Origin: Ophioderma brevispina
Taxonomy: Eukaryota > Echinodermata > Ophiuroidea > Amphilepidida > Ophiodermatidae
Assembly: GCA_023653785.1 (NCBI GenBank)
Contig: JAMKCH010010243.1
Coordinates: 62,001-126,000, forward strand
Direction of reading: 5' to 3'
DNA length: 64,000 nt
This document shows, one piece after another, positions 1-12,412 of the stretch. Within the stretch, counting starts at the first letter, position 1, and the number at the start of each line of letters is the position of its first letter. Below the pieces are notes generated by a model. That model saw nothing but the letters and a program-made list of their open reading frames with translations. It did not search any database and was not told the DNA's origin. The translations under genes were made by a program, and so were the position numbers.

Positions 1-1839
1 ACGATCTGCGCGATTTGGCATTGGGGATTTCCAACCGGTAATTTGGGGAACTGATACGTGCATTAACTATGGCAATCTCGGCCCAGTGACCTTAAAAAAT
101 CATCTCTTAAACCTTTGTTCAAAGATCGTTATAATATCATGATAAATTAAGAAGGAAAAAAATTATTGACTTCAAAATCCGTGGGGTTAGTGGATTAACC
201 CCACGGCAAAATAGTGTGTGGTGTGTAATTGTCCAATAACGGTCATTTAGATTTAAATCTTCGTGACCAGGCTAGTATTTAGTCAAGTCTGGTGTAACCT
301 TCGTATGCGTTTTAAGAGCGCCCTCCCCCCGTTAAGTCTTGGAAAAGACTAGCACCCGGGGAAGGGAAGTTCGATGCCGTTTTGAATTGATGTTGCTGTT
401 AGGTTGGCATGTCCTACCCCCCCGGAAGTTCATACATCATGTGACTAAGGGTCAGCTTAAAAGGCGGATTCTCACTTGCAGTATAATTGCTAATTAAGCT
501 ACTCCATGCGTACTCTAAGCTGTACTCCAACCAAGCTATATTCTTTTGATGCATATTTATGCAGAGGACCACAACTTCCAAACTTAAAAAGCATACATAC
601 ACAAAAAGTGCATGTTTACACACACAGGCGAGAGTTCAGCAGTACATTTTCTTGAGCTTTGCCCCCATCATTATAGTGGACTCTGAAGTTGTGCTAGGGG
701 TAACTGAAGGTAACAGGAGACTGCAAACACCTTCACAAGTACTTCCCTACTATAGTGAGAGTAACTTTAATTTTTGGCCCTGGCGTAGATGAACGCGTTG
801 CTTGTTGCAGTGGTGAATGCGTCTATGTACAAGTCCTATGGTGCGCTGTTTTGGCGGAGAAGGGGCGTTCGTACCTAGTAACTTGGCAAGAAATTTATTA
901 CTCAAATATAGAGGCCTTGTAGGGGGTAAAACACTTGGCCTATAGAAGGTGCCAAACTGCCACGTTTTTAACTCTTTCTCATGAGGTTTTCAAGCTTAAT
1001 AACAGTTGTGATATTGGCCTTGAGCATCACCAAAAACCCCTATATATGACTTATTGTGTAAAAAAACATATGACTTAGAGTGACTCAAAAAGTAAAATAC
1101 AAGATAAAAATCACCGAAATACCACATTGAGATCAATTCTTAATCGGGCATGGTTGCATTATACCTCGCACCGCCCCATAGACTGTTGCCTTTATAAGGA
1201 TTGATAAATTATAGTCGTGATGTGTGGCGCGGTGAGGGGGGGGGGGATGTAAATCAATGCGTATGCTAGGCGATGCGTATAGGCGTGCGTGTTCGAGCCA
1301 TGTGTAGATTCAGCGATTTGAAGTTCCCTGGACAAGAAATAACCGCTTGGGTCTTGATTTACCCATGCGAAATTTGGGGAGCTGGTCCCGGTGCGATGGT
1401 TATCTCGATTATGTTTGCTGATAAGGGATAGCGCTGATACGATCTGCTGTATCCCTTGAAAAATGATGCTAAATGGTTAGATCGGCATATGGTTTGGCCA
1501 CAGTGATCAGCGGCATTTGTGAAAAGCGCTTAGAGGCCAATGACATAAGCGCTTATATAAATCTTCTGCTATTATTATTATTCTATGTAGTGCAATAGCT
1601 GCCCTATTTGATGCATACAGTATTTATTATATATGATTGATCAAACTTTTCCTATACGTATTTTGAACTTAGTTAAACGGGATACCGACGTAAATAGGCC
1701 CTCCGGGGTTGTCTCTCGGTAGTCCTAGCATATGTTTAATATATATGTTCATCCTGGATTTTTTTGATATTGATGAATAAATGATTGAACTCTTTACATG
1801 GAGTGTCTTTACAGGTAGGTACCTATGACAATCCTTGTG
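1..1839 (+). repeat. Direct duplication, copy 1 (cut by window start)
   Basis: This block recurs at 4548-6401 with a constant offset of 4547. The first 1.2 kb is almost identical between copies (a one-base difference in an A run near 1030). From about 1215 onward, in the SINE-like part and its 3' flank, the copies differ by many substitutions and short indels. Homology stops after the shared GTAGGTACCTATGACAATCC near 1839. The small open frames in it are duplicated too and show no protein-like features. It could be a true tandem segmental duplication or an assembly duplication. Confidence 0.9.
1215..1583 (+). mobile_element. SINE-like element with (ATT)n tail, copy 1
   Basis: The block ends in ...AGCGCTT ATATAAATCT...(ATT)n, and the same 3' module occurs at 5763-6125 and, reversed, at 24824-24976. 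A GTTCGAGCC-like B-box match lies near 1290, which suggests a tRNA-derived head. The downstream body is unlike a tRNA and the 3' tail is a short ATT microsatellite, as in many invertebrate SINEs. This copy carries many indels relative to the 5763 copy. Confidence 0.55.
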
Positions 1840-2904
1840 GGTACCCATTTGGTGCCATCTTCGATTTGAGACTAAATATTAGGAGCCTGTAAGTCAGCAA
1901 ATAGAGTAGTAGTTCAGAAAACACATCCAGCCAAGAAAAAAAGTATATAAAAGGGGACCTAATAGGCAATATGTTCAAATTAAGAATTTATCACTAATTT
2001 GATTTCGGCCGCCATCTTGGATTTGAGATCAAATAAGTGATAGTTCAGCAGGATTTTAAGTACATAGGTCAAAGATATCAGAACCACCGGAAAACTCTGA
2101 AGAAAATGACATTTGCAACATACATATTATGTAATTAATGTAATTTTGGTGACTAATTTGTAATTTGGCGACACTGGTTCCTTGGGAAAAATTTAGGGTG
2201 TGTCCCCCAAGCTTATTTGAAAGGTATGAGTTTAGGAACATAAAAACGTTGCGGAAAAAGTTTGACCCCACAAAATGGCAGGTTTTATCACCCTGGATAG
2301 CCTGTCGTAAGAGAAAAGAGTAAAACGAAGTGCAGAGACCAGAGCCAGGCAGTGCACTTGGGTCTGTGGGGACATCGTTATCCCTAGATTCAAGAAATTC
2401 AACCAAAATAATCATATACCAGCCTCACATGGTCTAAACCAGGCATTGATGAGGTTATAAAAAAGGAAAAGAGTTGTTCTGGGACTGGAAAGGAAGTATT
2501 GCTAAATACCCAATCTATCTATCCATATCTTGATTTCTTAACTGTTCTTAAATGAGCTTCTTAGGTTTTGTCATTAGAGCATGAGGTGAATTGATTGCAG
2601 GCTTGAGTGATGAACGAAGCCACTTAAAAGCAGCCATATTGGCATGTGTTGTCTTAACCCTAAAGTAAATAAAAAAATAAAAGTGCTTAAACAAATATTT
2701 AATATGATATGATGTGTGATACAGATCAGCAAGTACACCAATTTTGCTAGCTTCATGAAACATTGCTGAGTCTTGAAATTAAATAATATTTATAGCAATA
2801 TTTATGCAAACACAGCCAGCAAACACTGACAAATAATGATTTTCCATTAGGCCTCTATGAAGCGTAGGGCATATACAATTGATGGGTTAGGTAATAGCGG
2901 TTTA

Positions 2905-3135
2905 TTATGATTCCTGAGATCTGTCATTAACAGAATCTCTGCGACGACTGTGCTTGTAATCGTAACCATTTTGAATTACAAGACTTGGAGATGGTCCACG
3001 GCAGTTATTTCGCCGATTAGATCCTAGACCATTAACAATACACCAAGGGTGCCATGATGGACATACACAAACATGATCTTTGTCCTGTACTAAAAAAGTA
3101 CATGGTGAAAAGACCAAGAAAAAAACTAAAGACAT
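2905..3135 (-). CDS. Possible small cysteine-containing secreted peptide (unidentified)
   Basis: A 76-codon open frame on the minus strand. The N-terminus MSLVFFLVFSPCTFLV resembles a signal peptide. The rest is polar, with four cysteines (CVC, WC and NNC motifs), a tribasic RRR and a YDYK segment, like a processed peptide precursor. The stop is followed at once by an AATAAA-type signal (TAATAAACC). Alternatively, the ...CTTTTTTAG upstream of the cysteine region is a splice acceptor, and this is the last exon of a larger gene. I do not recognise the family. Length and composition alone do not exclude a chance frame. Confidence 0.3.
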   Translation of the reverse strand: MSLVFFLVFSPCTFLVQDKDHVCVCPSWHPWCIVNGLGSNRRNNCRGPSPSLVIQNGYDYKHSRRRDSVNDRSQES

Positions 3136-3749
3136 GCCTCAGCTTTTTGGAAGATTTTTTGTAAGATCCAAGGATGTAGCTACAAGGCAGTATAAGGGGC
3201 TAAGATAGCAAAAGAACATGTAGCTAAGATGTCAACATTACCAGGGTGGGACAATTAAGCAATCGGTTGCCAGCTACGCCAAAGATACTCAGCAGAAATA
3301 ATTGAGTGTATTCTAATCATCTCTCGGTTGGTAAGCTTAAGCGAGTAGGGGAGAAGACACACTCCACAGAAACGATGATGCATTAAAATATGGTCATCTC
3401 GGGGGAGATGAGATTTACCACTTAACTGGCTTGTTATGTATCATGCTTTTTTAATGACTTCTGAATTCGTCCTGTGAGAAACTGTTGCCACTTATACACT
3501 GCAGAGGGTCTTTCCACAGTACTTAGTTCAATATGTTATAATGTGCAATACATTCAAGACTGTATAAGGCTAGGGGGTGGACAAACTTGTTATAAAGGCA
3601 ATTGACTAGATTACTTTGATGAGATAGTGAATTTAGTGCATTATAGCCTATTCCAGTTGATTAGGGAAGTTTAAAGATTTAAGATTTTGACTACCATGTT
3701 GTTTTAACATCCAGTAATTCTGGACTATTGTATTATACCTACATGGAAC

Positions 3750-4025
3750 TTAAAGGCCATGGTTCTGTCACTTAGCCTTGTTCCCGAACCCCAGAAGATT
3801 TTATCGGAAGTGAGTCAAATTGTTCGGGTTATCAGAAGAAGCTAGTATTTTTCTATTTACCAGGTGAAATATTAGGGCGAAAAGAAACCTGATTTCACAA
3901 AATCATGTTTTTGCTCTCCACATGAAAACGGGTTGAAAATCAGCGCAAAAACTTTACAGATGGGGGTTTTGGGGTGAAGGCCATCGACAAGATGAAAACT
4001 TTATGGTTATTCCCCTTACTAAATA
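3750..4025 (+). mobile_element. MITE family A, diverged copy
   Basis: Starts TTAAAGGCCATGG and shares body segments with the intact copy at 26334-26631 (CCAGAAG...TTTA, ATCAGAAGAAGCTA, AACTTTACAGATGGGG, GTGAAGGCCA). The right end is degraded. No coding capacity, so non-autonomous. Confidence 0.7.
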
Positions 4026-4122
4026 ATGTCCGTGACTGAATTTTTATTTTTTTGGTAAATGTGTATTTTTGCTTGCCATCTTAAGCAAAAAGACGGCATA
4101 ATTGATATATCCCCCCCCCCTC

Positions 4123-4221
4123 ACAAATAGGCTATATTGTGTGTTTCATTCTGTTAATGGAATAAAACACGTAGAGTATATTGTGTGCCTTATTCCATTT
4201 ATGGAATAAGCACTATAGAGT
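4123..4221. repeat. Two-copy ~50-bp tandem unit with internal hairpins
   Basis: The unit TATATTGTGTG...TTATTCC/ATGGAATAA...GTAGAGTAT occurs twice. The second unit holds a near-palindrome (CTTATTCCAT, TT, ATGGAATAAG). Confidence 0.7.
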
Positions 4222-4547
4222 ATTTGGAAGGGTACAATTCTACATACATCAACAATGGGCAACCATGATTATGTCTACTCAAAAAAGATCATGTTGGTTC
4301 TTCCTGGCCCAAACCCCATTCTCGTAAATGAAGTTGATAACACAGCCAAGTTTCCCTACTTCCATGTAACGAGTGCTGAGCTTCTCCCATGTATACTCTT
4401 GTCTGCTCTAAATGTACCTATATGCATATGATATTGGCCTTACAGCTAAGCACTTGTGAAATACACAAGCCACTGGAAATGGTAACTTAGTTGTCAGCAG
4501 CTTACTCATATAGTAATATAGCAACAAGTAATACAGGGGGGTCGGAC

Positions 4548-6401
4548 ACGATCTGCGCGATTTGGCATTGGGGATTTCCAACCGGTAATTTGGGGAACTG
4601 ATACGTGCATTAACTATGGCAATCTCGGCCCAGTGACCTTAAAAAATCATCTCTTAAACCTTTGTTCAAAGATCGTTATAATATCATGATAAATTAAGAA
4701 GGAAAAAAATTATTGACTTCAAAATCCGTGGGGTTAGTGGATTAACCCCACGGCAAAATAGTGTGTGGTGTGTAATTGTCCAATAACGGTCATTTAGATT
4801 TAAATCTTCGTGACCAGGCTAGTATTTAGTCAAGTCTGGTGTAACCTTCGTATGCGTTTTAAGAGCGCCCTCCCCCCGTTAAGTCTTGGAAAAGACTAGC
4901 ACCCGGGGAAGGGAAGTTCGATGCCGTTTTGAATTGATGTTGCTGTTAGGTTGGCATGTCCTACCCCCCCGGAAGTTCATACATCATGTGACTAAGGGTC
5001 AGCTTAAAAGGCGGATTCTCACTTGCAGTATAATTGCTAATTAAGCTACTCCATGCGTACTCTAAGCTGTACTCCAACCAAGCTATATTCTTTTGATGCA
5101 TATTTATGCAGAGGACCACAACTTCCAAACTTAAAAAGCATACATACACAAAAAGTGCATGTTTACACACACAGGCGAGAGTTCAGCAGTACATTTTCTT
5201 GAGCTTTGCCCCCATCATTATAGTGGACTCTGAAGTTGTGCTAGGGGTAACTGAAGGTAACAGGAGACTGCAAACACCTTCACAAGTACTTCCCTACTAT
5301 AGTGAGAGTAACTTTAATTTTTGGCCCTGGCGTAGATGAACGCGTTGCTTGTTGCAGTGGTGAATGCGTCTATGTACAAGTCCTATGGTGCGCTGTTTTG
5401 GCGGAGAAGGGGCGTTCGTACCTAGTAACTTGGCAAGAAATTTATTACTCAAATATAGAGGCCTTGTAGGGGGTAAAACACTTGGCCTATAGAAGGTGCC
5501 AAACTGCCACGTTTTTAACTCTTTCTCATGAGGTTTTCAAGCTTAATAACAGTTGTGATATTGGCCTTGAGCATCACCAAAACCCCTATATATGACTTAT
5601 TGTGTAAAAAAACATATGACTTAGAGTGACTCAAAAAGTAAAATACAAGATAAAAATCACCGAAATACCACATTGAGATCAATTCTTAATCGGGCATGGT
5701 TGCATTATACCTCGCACCGCCCCATAGACTGTTGCCTTTATAAGGATTGATAAATTATAGTTCGTGATGTGTGGCGGGTGCGGGGCATGTACATCCATGC
5801 GTATGCTCATAAATGCGTATAGGCGTGCGTTCGAGCCCTGTGAGATTCAGCTATCTTGTAATTTCCCTGGACAAGAAATTAACCGCTTGGTTGTCTTGAT
5901 TTACCCATGCGATATTTGGGGAGCTGGTCCCGGCTGCGATGGTTATCTCGATGTATGTCTGCTGATAGGGGAAAGCGCTGATCTCGATCTGCTGCATCCC
6001 TTGAAATGATGCTAAATGGTTTATGGTATGGTTGGGCCACAGTGATCAGCGGCCATTTGTGAAAGCGCTTAGAGGCCAATACCATAAGGCGCTATATAAA
6101 TCTCTGCTATTATTATTATTATTATGTAGTGCAATATCTGCCCTATTTGATGCATACAGTATTTATTATATATGATTGATCAAACTTTTCCTATACGTAT
6201 TTTTGTAACTTAGTTAACAAGGGGCTAACGCATAAATAAGGACCTACGGGGTGGTCTATCGGTAGTTTCCCCTTTTACGCCCCCCCAAAAATATTTATCT
6301 AATATGTTTCATCCGGTAGTTTTTGTATATTTGTAGAAATAAAATTTAATTGAACTCTTTTACATGGGAGTGTCTTTACAGGTAGGTACCTATGACAATC
6401 C
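4548..6401 (+). repeat. Direct duplication, copy 2 (complete)
   Basis: The full-length partner of 1-1839; it begins at the same ACGATCTGCGCG sequence with which the window opens. Near-identity runs to about 5760, then drops sharply where the SINE-like element starts. Downstream of GACAATCCTTGTGG the two loci are unrelated, which marks the right boundary. No gene is seen inside. Confidence 0.9.
5763..6125 (+). mobile_element. SINE-like element with (ATT)n tail, copy 2
   Basis: About 360 bp. A possible Pol III B box (GCGTTCGAGCCC) lies near 5828. The 3' module contains AGTGATCAGCGGCC, GCGCTTAGAGGCCAAT and GCGCTATATAAATC, then (ATT)n. The last ~120 bp match the reversed fragment at 24824-24976 closely, showing a dispersed family. 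No open frame of note. Confidence 0.6.
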
Positions 6402-8554
6402 TTGTGGTCAAGGTACTGCAGGTGCTTCACTTTTGTGGCCAGCAATGCAATACCTATGCCAGCAGGTACTCTGTAGCAACTTCACATGGACTCCTGTGAA
6501 GAATTTGGCTGTGAAATTTTAAATATTTGCTTTGGAAGTTAATGTTTTGGCCATGATTTGCTCTGCCAGGTGACAAGTTTGCCTTGGTCTTCTCCCCAGA
6601 TATGCCCCCACCCTCATCATAATCTGCTCCATGTTTTGACAAGGAAAGCCCATACCATCATATGTCTTCCACTTTCTTGTAATAGAGCTGTCTACTCATC
6701 CGTGTCACCTGCCAGTGCTTGGCCTAAATCATTGGCCCTCGTTCTACTGTGTCACATAGCTACGCACCTCGCTGTGCATACTTTCTAACAACTAATTAAA
6801 TTAAATCATCTAATTCGAAAAAATTCATTCATTGACACGTCAAAGATGTGGTCTATAACATGTAACAACAAATTGCAGTGTGCCCTTCTCCTTTAGTACT
6901 CTGGTACAAAATGATACCACTTCTACAAGTGAATTTCTTCTTACTAAATGTTATTTTAGGAAATTGTTTCAGCTGAGAATTTGGCTGGGAGAACAATTTT
7001 CTTTCCATACTGCTGTCCTGTACCCATAGAAAAAACATATACAATTTCATCAAAGATGTGTCAATAAAAACCAACACCTCTACTTTGAATTGAGCAAACA
7101 AAATTGCAAGAGTTTAGACACTACCCTTGTAAATTATTTATGCGCTTCCCTCCAAATTCCTTGCTTTTCTTACTTGGGCAAATATATGCAGTACCGGATA
7201 CATTGACAGCCTCAAAACAGGACCAAGAACCTTATTGAGACTGGCTTTGACTTCTCTATTCTCATCCCAGGATGGGCAACACAAGCAGTGTCAATTCCCC
7301 TTTAAACAAAAACTATTCCCCAGGTTGTATAGTAATAAAGACCCAACTACCATTTGTGATACAATTACAAATCAAAAAGTTGTCGGACAACAACTCAAAA
7401 ATATGTTTACGTTGAAGGCATTCACTTGGACAGAATGCTCCCGTTTACTCTGAATGTTAATTAGGTGCGTTGAGTTGATAAGTCGTCATTGACGACCCAC
7501 TCATCTCAACCAATGATCTTCAATGTGGCAAGCGCGCTTTGAGTCATCTTCCTCAGACATCGTTCCATCTCCGAGGCTTTTCTCCCTCGCTCGGACGCAA
7601 GTGTCCTATGAGGCGCGAAGCCCTGCATTTGGGGGCACACTTGAACATCATTAAAGAGGGCCATCACTGTATCTGGCAGGGTTTTTGCAACAAGGGTGCT
7701 TGTGAGTATTTTGGTCTAGTTGCTCCCTTACAAAAACCAGGATATAGAACTTTAAAATGACTAAACATAGCAAGGTCAACTTAAGCTCTGGATGTCAATT
7801 TTCCCCCATTATGTAAACCGTTTACCAGATTTAGATGTGGGAGTGTAGAGTTAGTTGTAATCTTGAATATTATTGGAAGTTGAACAGCTTTTGACAATAA
7901 GGATAGGCGAACGATTATTCAACTAAAAGCCTGTGTGAACACACTCTGGGGGAAAAGGACTTGCCTATTGCTCCAGAAAATGTGTCAACACTAGTTTAGC
8001 TTAAAATTGGAATGAAAACAAAGAGAAAATAACTTCCCGACAATGATTTTCATTATTCCTTCACTGCTAATCTTCATTACGCCTTCGAACGTCAAGGATT
8101 TCTATATACGCTTTTTGCACTGTAATATAACAACAACAAAGAAGGAAACAGTCACATATTAAATCTGCATCCAGAAGTTTGTACACATCATAAATATTGA
8201 GGGTATTGTGGACACTTGAAAAAAACAACCAAAAAGGGGAAATGGAGAATCAAAAACTTTGTCCAATAAACCTTAAAAATATTTTTCTTTTTTCATTATT
8301 TATTGAAAACTCTTGATTTCATGCAGCACATGGTAAGATTAAAGCAGAAAATCACCTTTCCTCTTCTTAGTTTGTTTGCGCACTTTCCACCGACCTCCAA
8401 TGGATCAAGCTGAACTAAATGTAAATTCTATTTTTCCATTAATATATGAATATGAGACACATGCACCACAATTTACCCATTTATGTATTCAATATAAGCT
8501 CAATCTTTCTCTCCAACCCAAGCTCTAGATGGGGTGGTGTAGTGAAGACAATGG
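6402..8554. other. Intergenic, no gene recognised
   Basis: AT-rich with only short chance frames. A short imperfect hairpin lies near 7468-7510 (GTTGAG...CTCAAC around GTCGTC/GACGAC). The frame at 7539-7760 is GC-richer than its surroundings but gives no recognisable protein. Confidence 0.5.
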
Positions 8555-8672
8555 ATACACACAAAGGCAGATAGATAGACAGACAGGCCGACATACAGAC
8601 AGACAGATGGACACAGATACACACAGATATCCAACACACAAATACAGGTACACACAAACACACACACACAAA
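8555..8672. repeat. Microsatellite (GATA/GACA and CA)
   Basis: Interrupted runs of AGATAGACAGACAG and CACACA over about 120 bp. They create a low-complexity open frame on the opposite strand that is not a gene. Confidence 0.85.
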
Positions 8673-8717
8673 TTCACATAGTTTTCTGAGTGTCATTCCT
8701 GGTACCCCAATATAATG

Positions 8718-8798
8718 CTTTAGGGACCATGGCCTGGTCACTAATATCCTCGTCCCCAGAACCCTGGATTTTACCAGAATTGGGCCATCCTCCTTTAA
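8718..8798 (+). mobile_element. MITE family A, internally deleted copy
   Basis: Only the two ends of the 298-bp family remain, joined: TTTAGGGACCATGGCC... and ...TGGGCCATCCTCCTTTAA. About 215 bp of the interior found at 26334-26631 is missing. Confidence 0.75.
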
Positions 8799-10296
8799 GT
8801 TTCTCAGTACTGATAGGCATGCAGGTCATTCAGATGCACTCTGGATATGAGAATACATAAATCTGACATCGTCTTTTAAGGGGAGCGAGAGTGATCACTC
8901 CCTGTAGCTCTCCTTAATTGCATTGTAGGAATGATTTGTAACTCCTCTTGGAAGATCATTTTTGATGTACTTTGCAGTGGTAAATGTTCTTAATCTCTCC
9001 CCTTGAATACTCCCTTAATTTGACACAGGCAGCTTTTAGGAGAGCGATACCTGTTAATTTTAACAGACAATGTCTGATAAATTGACAGAGTATCTTCACA
9101 ACCCAGCTACAGGTATATTGGAATAACCCAATTAATTGGATTTGTTAGTAGCTGCAGATGTCATTTTCAAAATAAACCCTAAAATAATATTGCACTGTAT
9201 GACCAAAATGCACACACAGAATCTAGGACATATCTACACAGATAGACAGTGAAGAGAACCTCAGCTGTACTACATCAATACATGCTGGATTATAATTCTC
9301 ATGTCCCAAGACACACTCCACTTATTTCTTAAGCATTCTACTAAATTCATATATGACCTATTGTGATTCTGGATATTTTACTCATACCCAGAAGCTAATG
9401 GTTCAAAATTACAGCACATTTATATTGAACTGTGCCTCAGAGATTGAGGCTAGAGAGAGTAAGTCTAGTACTTAATAAAGCCCAGCTTGATTAGCCCACC
9501 AACTGCCGCCACAATCCACAAACAGAGATGCATAGACGGCAGGATAATTACACGCCTCTCTGCCAATTGCCCAGGCTGGCAGAAAATAGGAAGAGTGGGG
9601 CAAAAAATTGAGGTAAATATTTGCCTAGTGGTACCATCTGTATAGCAATGGCAGAGAGAAGAAGGGAGAGGGAGCGAGAGAAGAGACAGATAGATAGTAG
9701 AATCCATCAATATATCACAGACAAATAGGCACGCAGAATACTCATTATGTCTGGGGATGCACCGTCCGCTCAGCTGAATCACACAGATCCCCAAACTAAT
9801 CTTGTCAGGGGCTAAAATGGGATTGAGATATTCAATGGTTGCCATCGGAATTATATATCTCTCAATATTTGAAATCAAATTCAAACATTATTCATCCAAT
9901 GAGAGTTAGATTAGCACTTTGCTGCCCCATGATTAGTTTACCATCAGCTTTGACAGCAACACAGCCTGATTTGCCTACTTAAGTGCAAAGATTTTGGAAG
10001 TGGCATTTGAGTGATTTGATCATTTGTTCTCCCTGATTTGAAAGATGGCCCACAACAAAGCTCACTTCTGAAGTTACATTTGAATAGACAATTCTGTCAC
10101 AGTGGTCCACAGGTCTGCACAAGATAGTTGAACAGACAGGCATTTCTCACAGAAAGGGATGTGGGTTACACATTTGATATAGAAAGAACTAAGATGATGG
10201 AAAATGAAGCAATAATTGCAGGATTTTTGCTCAAGAGGAAGAAATATGTTTGAATAGTCCTGACAGTCCTTAGAGCAATTTGATGTAATTTATATT
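8799..10296. other. Intergenic, no gene recognised
   Basis: No exon-like frame with splice sites. 8875-9060 contains GGGGAGCGAGAG and CTCTCCTT motifs reminiscent of the MITE at 19100-19446 and may be a distant relative. 9650-9700 is a purine-rich simple tract. The 139-codon minus frame at 9465-9884 has no recognisable domain. Confidence 0.45.
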
Positions 10297-10628
10297 TTAA
10301 AGGTGTATGATATCATTACAGGAAATCTAGAGTTCTTCTATTTCATATAAAAACTGTCACATGAGGCTTAATTCCAATAATTTTTTTAGTCTAATCTATC
10401 AAGCCTTTTTATGTGAACAATAATTGTAGCTACCATAATGGCTCATGCACTAGTGTAAAAACTTATTGCCGATGACCATAAACCATTTTCTTGCTCATTT
10501 CATCATAATGAAATAGAATTCTACCAAAATATTACAGATGTGAGTTTAAAAAGTGTTATTACCAACATCTCCAGTTTGATGAGTTGAGTGGTGGGGGTGA
10601 GATTGACAATCTCATAGCACACCTTTAA
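10297..10628. mobile_element. MITE family B, TTAA-flanked
   Basis: Ends are TTAAAGGTGTATGATATC on the left and, read from the right, TTAAAGGTGTGCTATGAG. These are imperfect terminal inverted repeats beginning at a TTAA tetranucleotide, as for elements that duplicate TTAA on insertion. The 332-bp body is AT-rich and non-coding. Confidence 0.6.
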
Positions 10629-10777
10629 TTTATACTCTGCTTAAAATTTGAGATGATTTTAATTGAATTCATAATGTGGTTTATTCTGTTGTAACCTCTA
10701 TCAGTGACTTGTTTTGTCTTGGTTCATGGGAGTAGGCTAAGTGTGAATTGAGAGAGCACATCTCACTCGTGAAACCA

Positions 10778-11042
10778 GGCCATATTCTGAAAGGGAGTCT
10801 AACTTTAAACCAAGGTTAGTCCTGCATGAGTGGACTTTTTTCCTTTCAACATACTCTAAAGGTTTGCTGTAACAGGTGAGAAAATTCCTCATGGATGGAC
10901 CATTCCAGCCCATCCATGATGAATTTTCTCACCCATTATTTTCAACTTTCAGAGTTATGTTGAAAGAAAAAGGGTCCACTTGTGTAGGACTAACCCTGGT
11001 TTAAACAGGTTTAAAGCTAAGACTCCATTTCAGAATACCAGC
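10778..11042. mobile_element. Foldback (near-palindromic) element
   Basis: Two arms of about 125 bp are near reverse complements. The left has AATTCTGA-like ends, GGTTAGTCCTGCATGAGTGG, CTTTCAACATA and GTGAGAAAATTC. The right has the complements GAATTTTCTCAC, TATGTTGAAAG, CCACTTGTGTAGGACTAACC and CAGAATACC. The short centre is around 10905-10915. No coding frame. Consistent with a non-autonomous foldback transposon; it could form a long hairpin RNA if transcribed. Confidence 0.8.
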
Positions 11043-11121
11043 CTATCTCTACTTTTGGTAATTTGATAACTAGACCTGTAAGCAAACACTATGCAATGTT
11101 ACACTTAAAATTAAGGCAATA

Positions 11122-12412
11122 AGGCGTGTTCAGACGAGGGCTGTAAACTTAAAGTTTACATCGTAGTTTTAATTTTCGAAGTTTAATCAACTTTAAGTTT
11201 ACTCAAAGTTTAAGACCATAAGATTTCTTATGGTTTAGACGTGGTTAGCGCGCTACCCCCTGTTGATCGTCATAGTTAACGGCCATGTGGACAGGTTTAT
11301 CAACAAGCTCGAAGTTTAGGGTGACCCCGCCATGACGTAGGTGGGTCGCGACCCAGTCTCCATTTTATTTATCATAGCGATGGACTCTACATGTGTGTTA
11401 GTACACTCAGACTGGCAGTTAAAAAAAATTACATTTTATAATAATACTCGTGCACTGACATACATTATAGTGACCTGACCTTTTCATTAGTCTATAGCAA
11501 GCTACAGCATCCCACTTGAGGAAGGTTGGAAAATATTGCACCTGATTCCCTATCCCTTTTCCATCGGCTCTTGCCACTAATGTGGCTGCCATTTTGTGCA
11601 AGTAAGACGATGCATTATGGGCCAAATAGACCAACAGCAGTTATCATCCCAATTGGTTAAAAATTACAATCAAGGTAGCTAATTTATTTTTTAGCCAATC
11701 GCTATACTCGGCAATAGCAACGAAAGTCGATAGAAAGCGCGATGGAAGTGGTTGAATTTCTTGAGAACATTGTTTATTATGAATATTTGACAGACAGTGA
11801 TTGACAAGTCATGAAGTCATCAAAATGGCGATTTTGCTGATGTTTTCTGGCGCGACTTACCACCAATTATGTATTCAAACAGGATTTTTTAAAACGCTTT
11901 ACATGCACAAAAAATGTTAAATATGTAGAAAACCAAGGGGTGCTGTTAATAACGCTCTTGATTGTGGGTTTAGGAGCACCAGCATATGAGATAAAGGTCT
12001 GCTCTAGCTTGCTTTCGAACAGCTTTGAAGGGCCGTGCCTGTGTTGCTCAAGTTTACGCTAGTTCGCAATGCAACCTAAATATACGAGCAAAACAAATGC
12101 ATACATTTTCATTATGGATGCGAGTACACCCATTTAAAAATGTTCATCACGGTAGAAGTTCCTTTTACTAGTTTACGCCTACCATTCACCATGATTTGTT
12201 TTGCGGGGTGTTTTGGGGCTCTGCAGCGGGTCACCGGTAGTAGCGCACTATACTTCCAGTTCTTATCTACAAGTCGGCAATATACTTGTTGATCAACTTT
12301 TCAAATTGTCGATGATAAAACCAGTGTGGATACCAGTCAAAGTTAACAGATTAAAATTTTATTATTGATGTTAGGTTATCATCGATGATTACGCTCCGTC
12401 TGAACATAACTA
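11122..12412. mobile_element. Possible ~1.3-kb non-autonomous DNA transposon
   Basis: GTGTTCAGACGAGGGC near 11122 and, read from the right, ATGTTCAGACGGAGCG near 12412 form short inverted ends. Both subterminal regions share TTGATCAAC/TTATCAAC and AGTTAAC motifs in inverted orientation. No transposase frame remains and no clear target-site duplication was found, so the boundaries are provisional. Confidence 0.35.

Larger units (their letters stand above)
1840..4547. other. Unique spacer between the two duplicated blocks
   Basis: AT-rich sequence, not repeated elsewhere in the window except for the MITE at 3750-4025. It holds one possible small secreted peptide on the minus strand (2905-3135), a duplicated 50-bp unit (4123-4221) and a C run near 4110. 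The 119-codon minus frame at 2056-2415 shows no recognisable domain or splice context and is not called. Confidence 0.6.

Noticed and set aside
1..6401. The two long direct repeats as LTRs of a retrotransposon
   Set aside because: The 2.7 kb between them has no primer-binding site, gag or pol, and the repeats lack TG...CA ends that I can see.
8481..8741. 86-codon minus frame rich in C and V
   Set aside because: It is a translation of the CA/GACA microsatellite.
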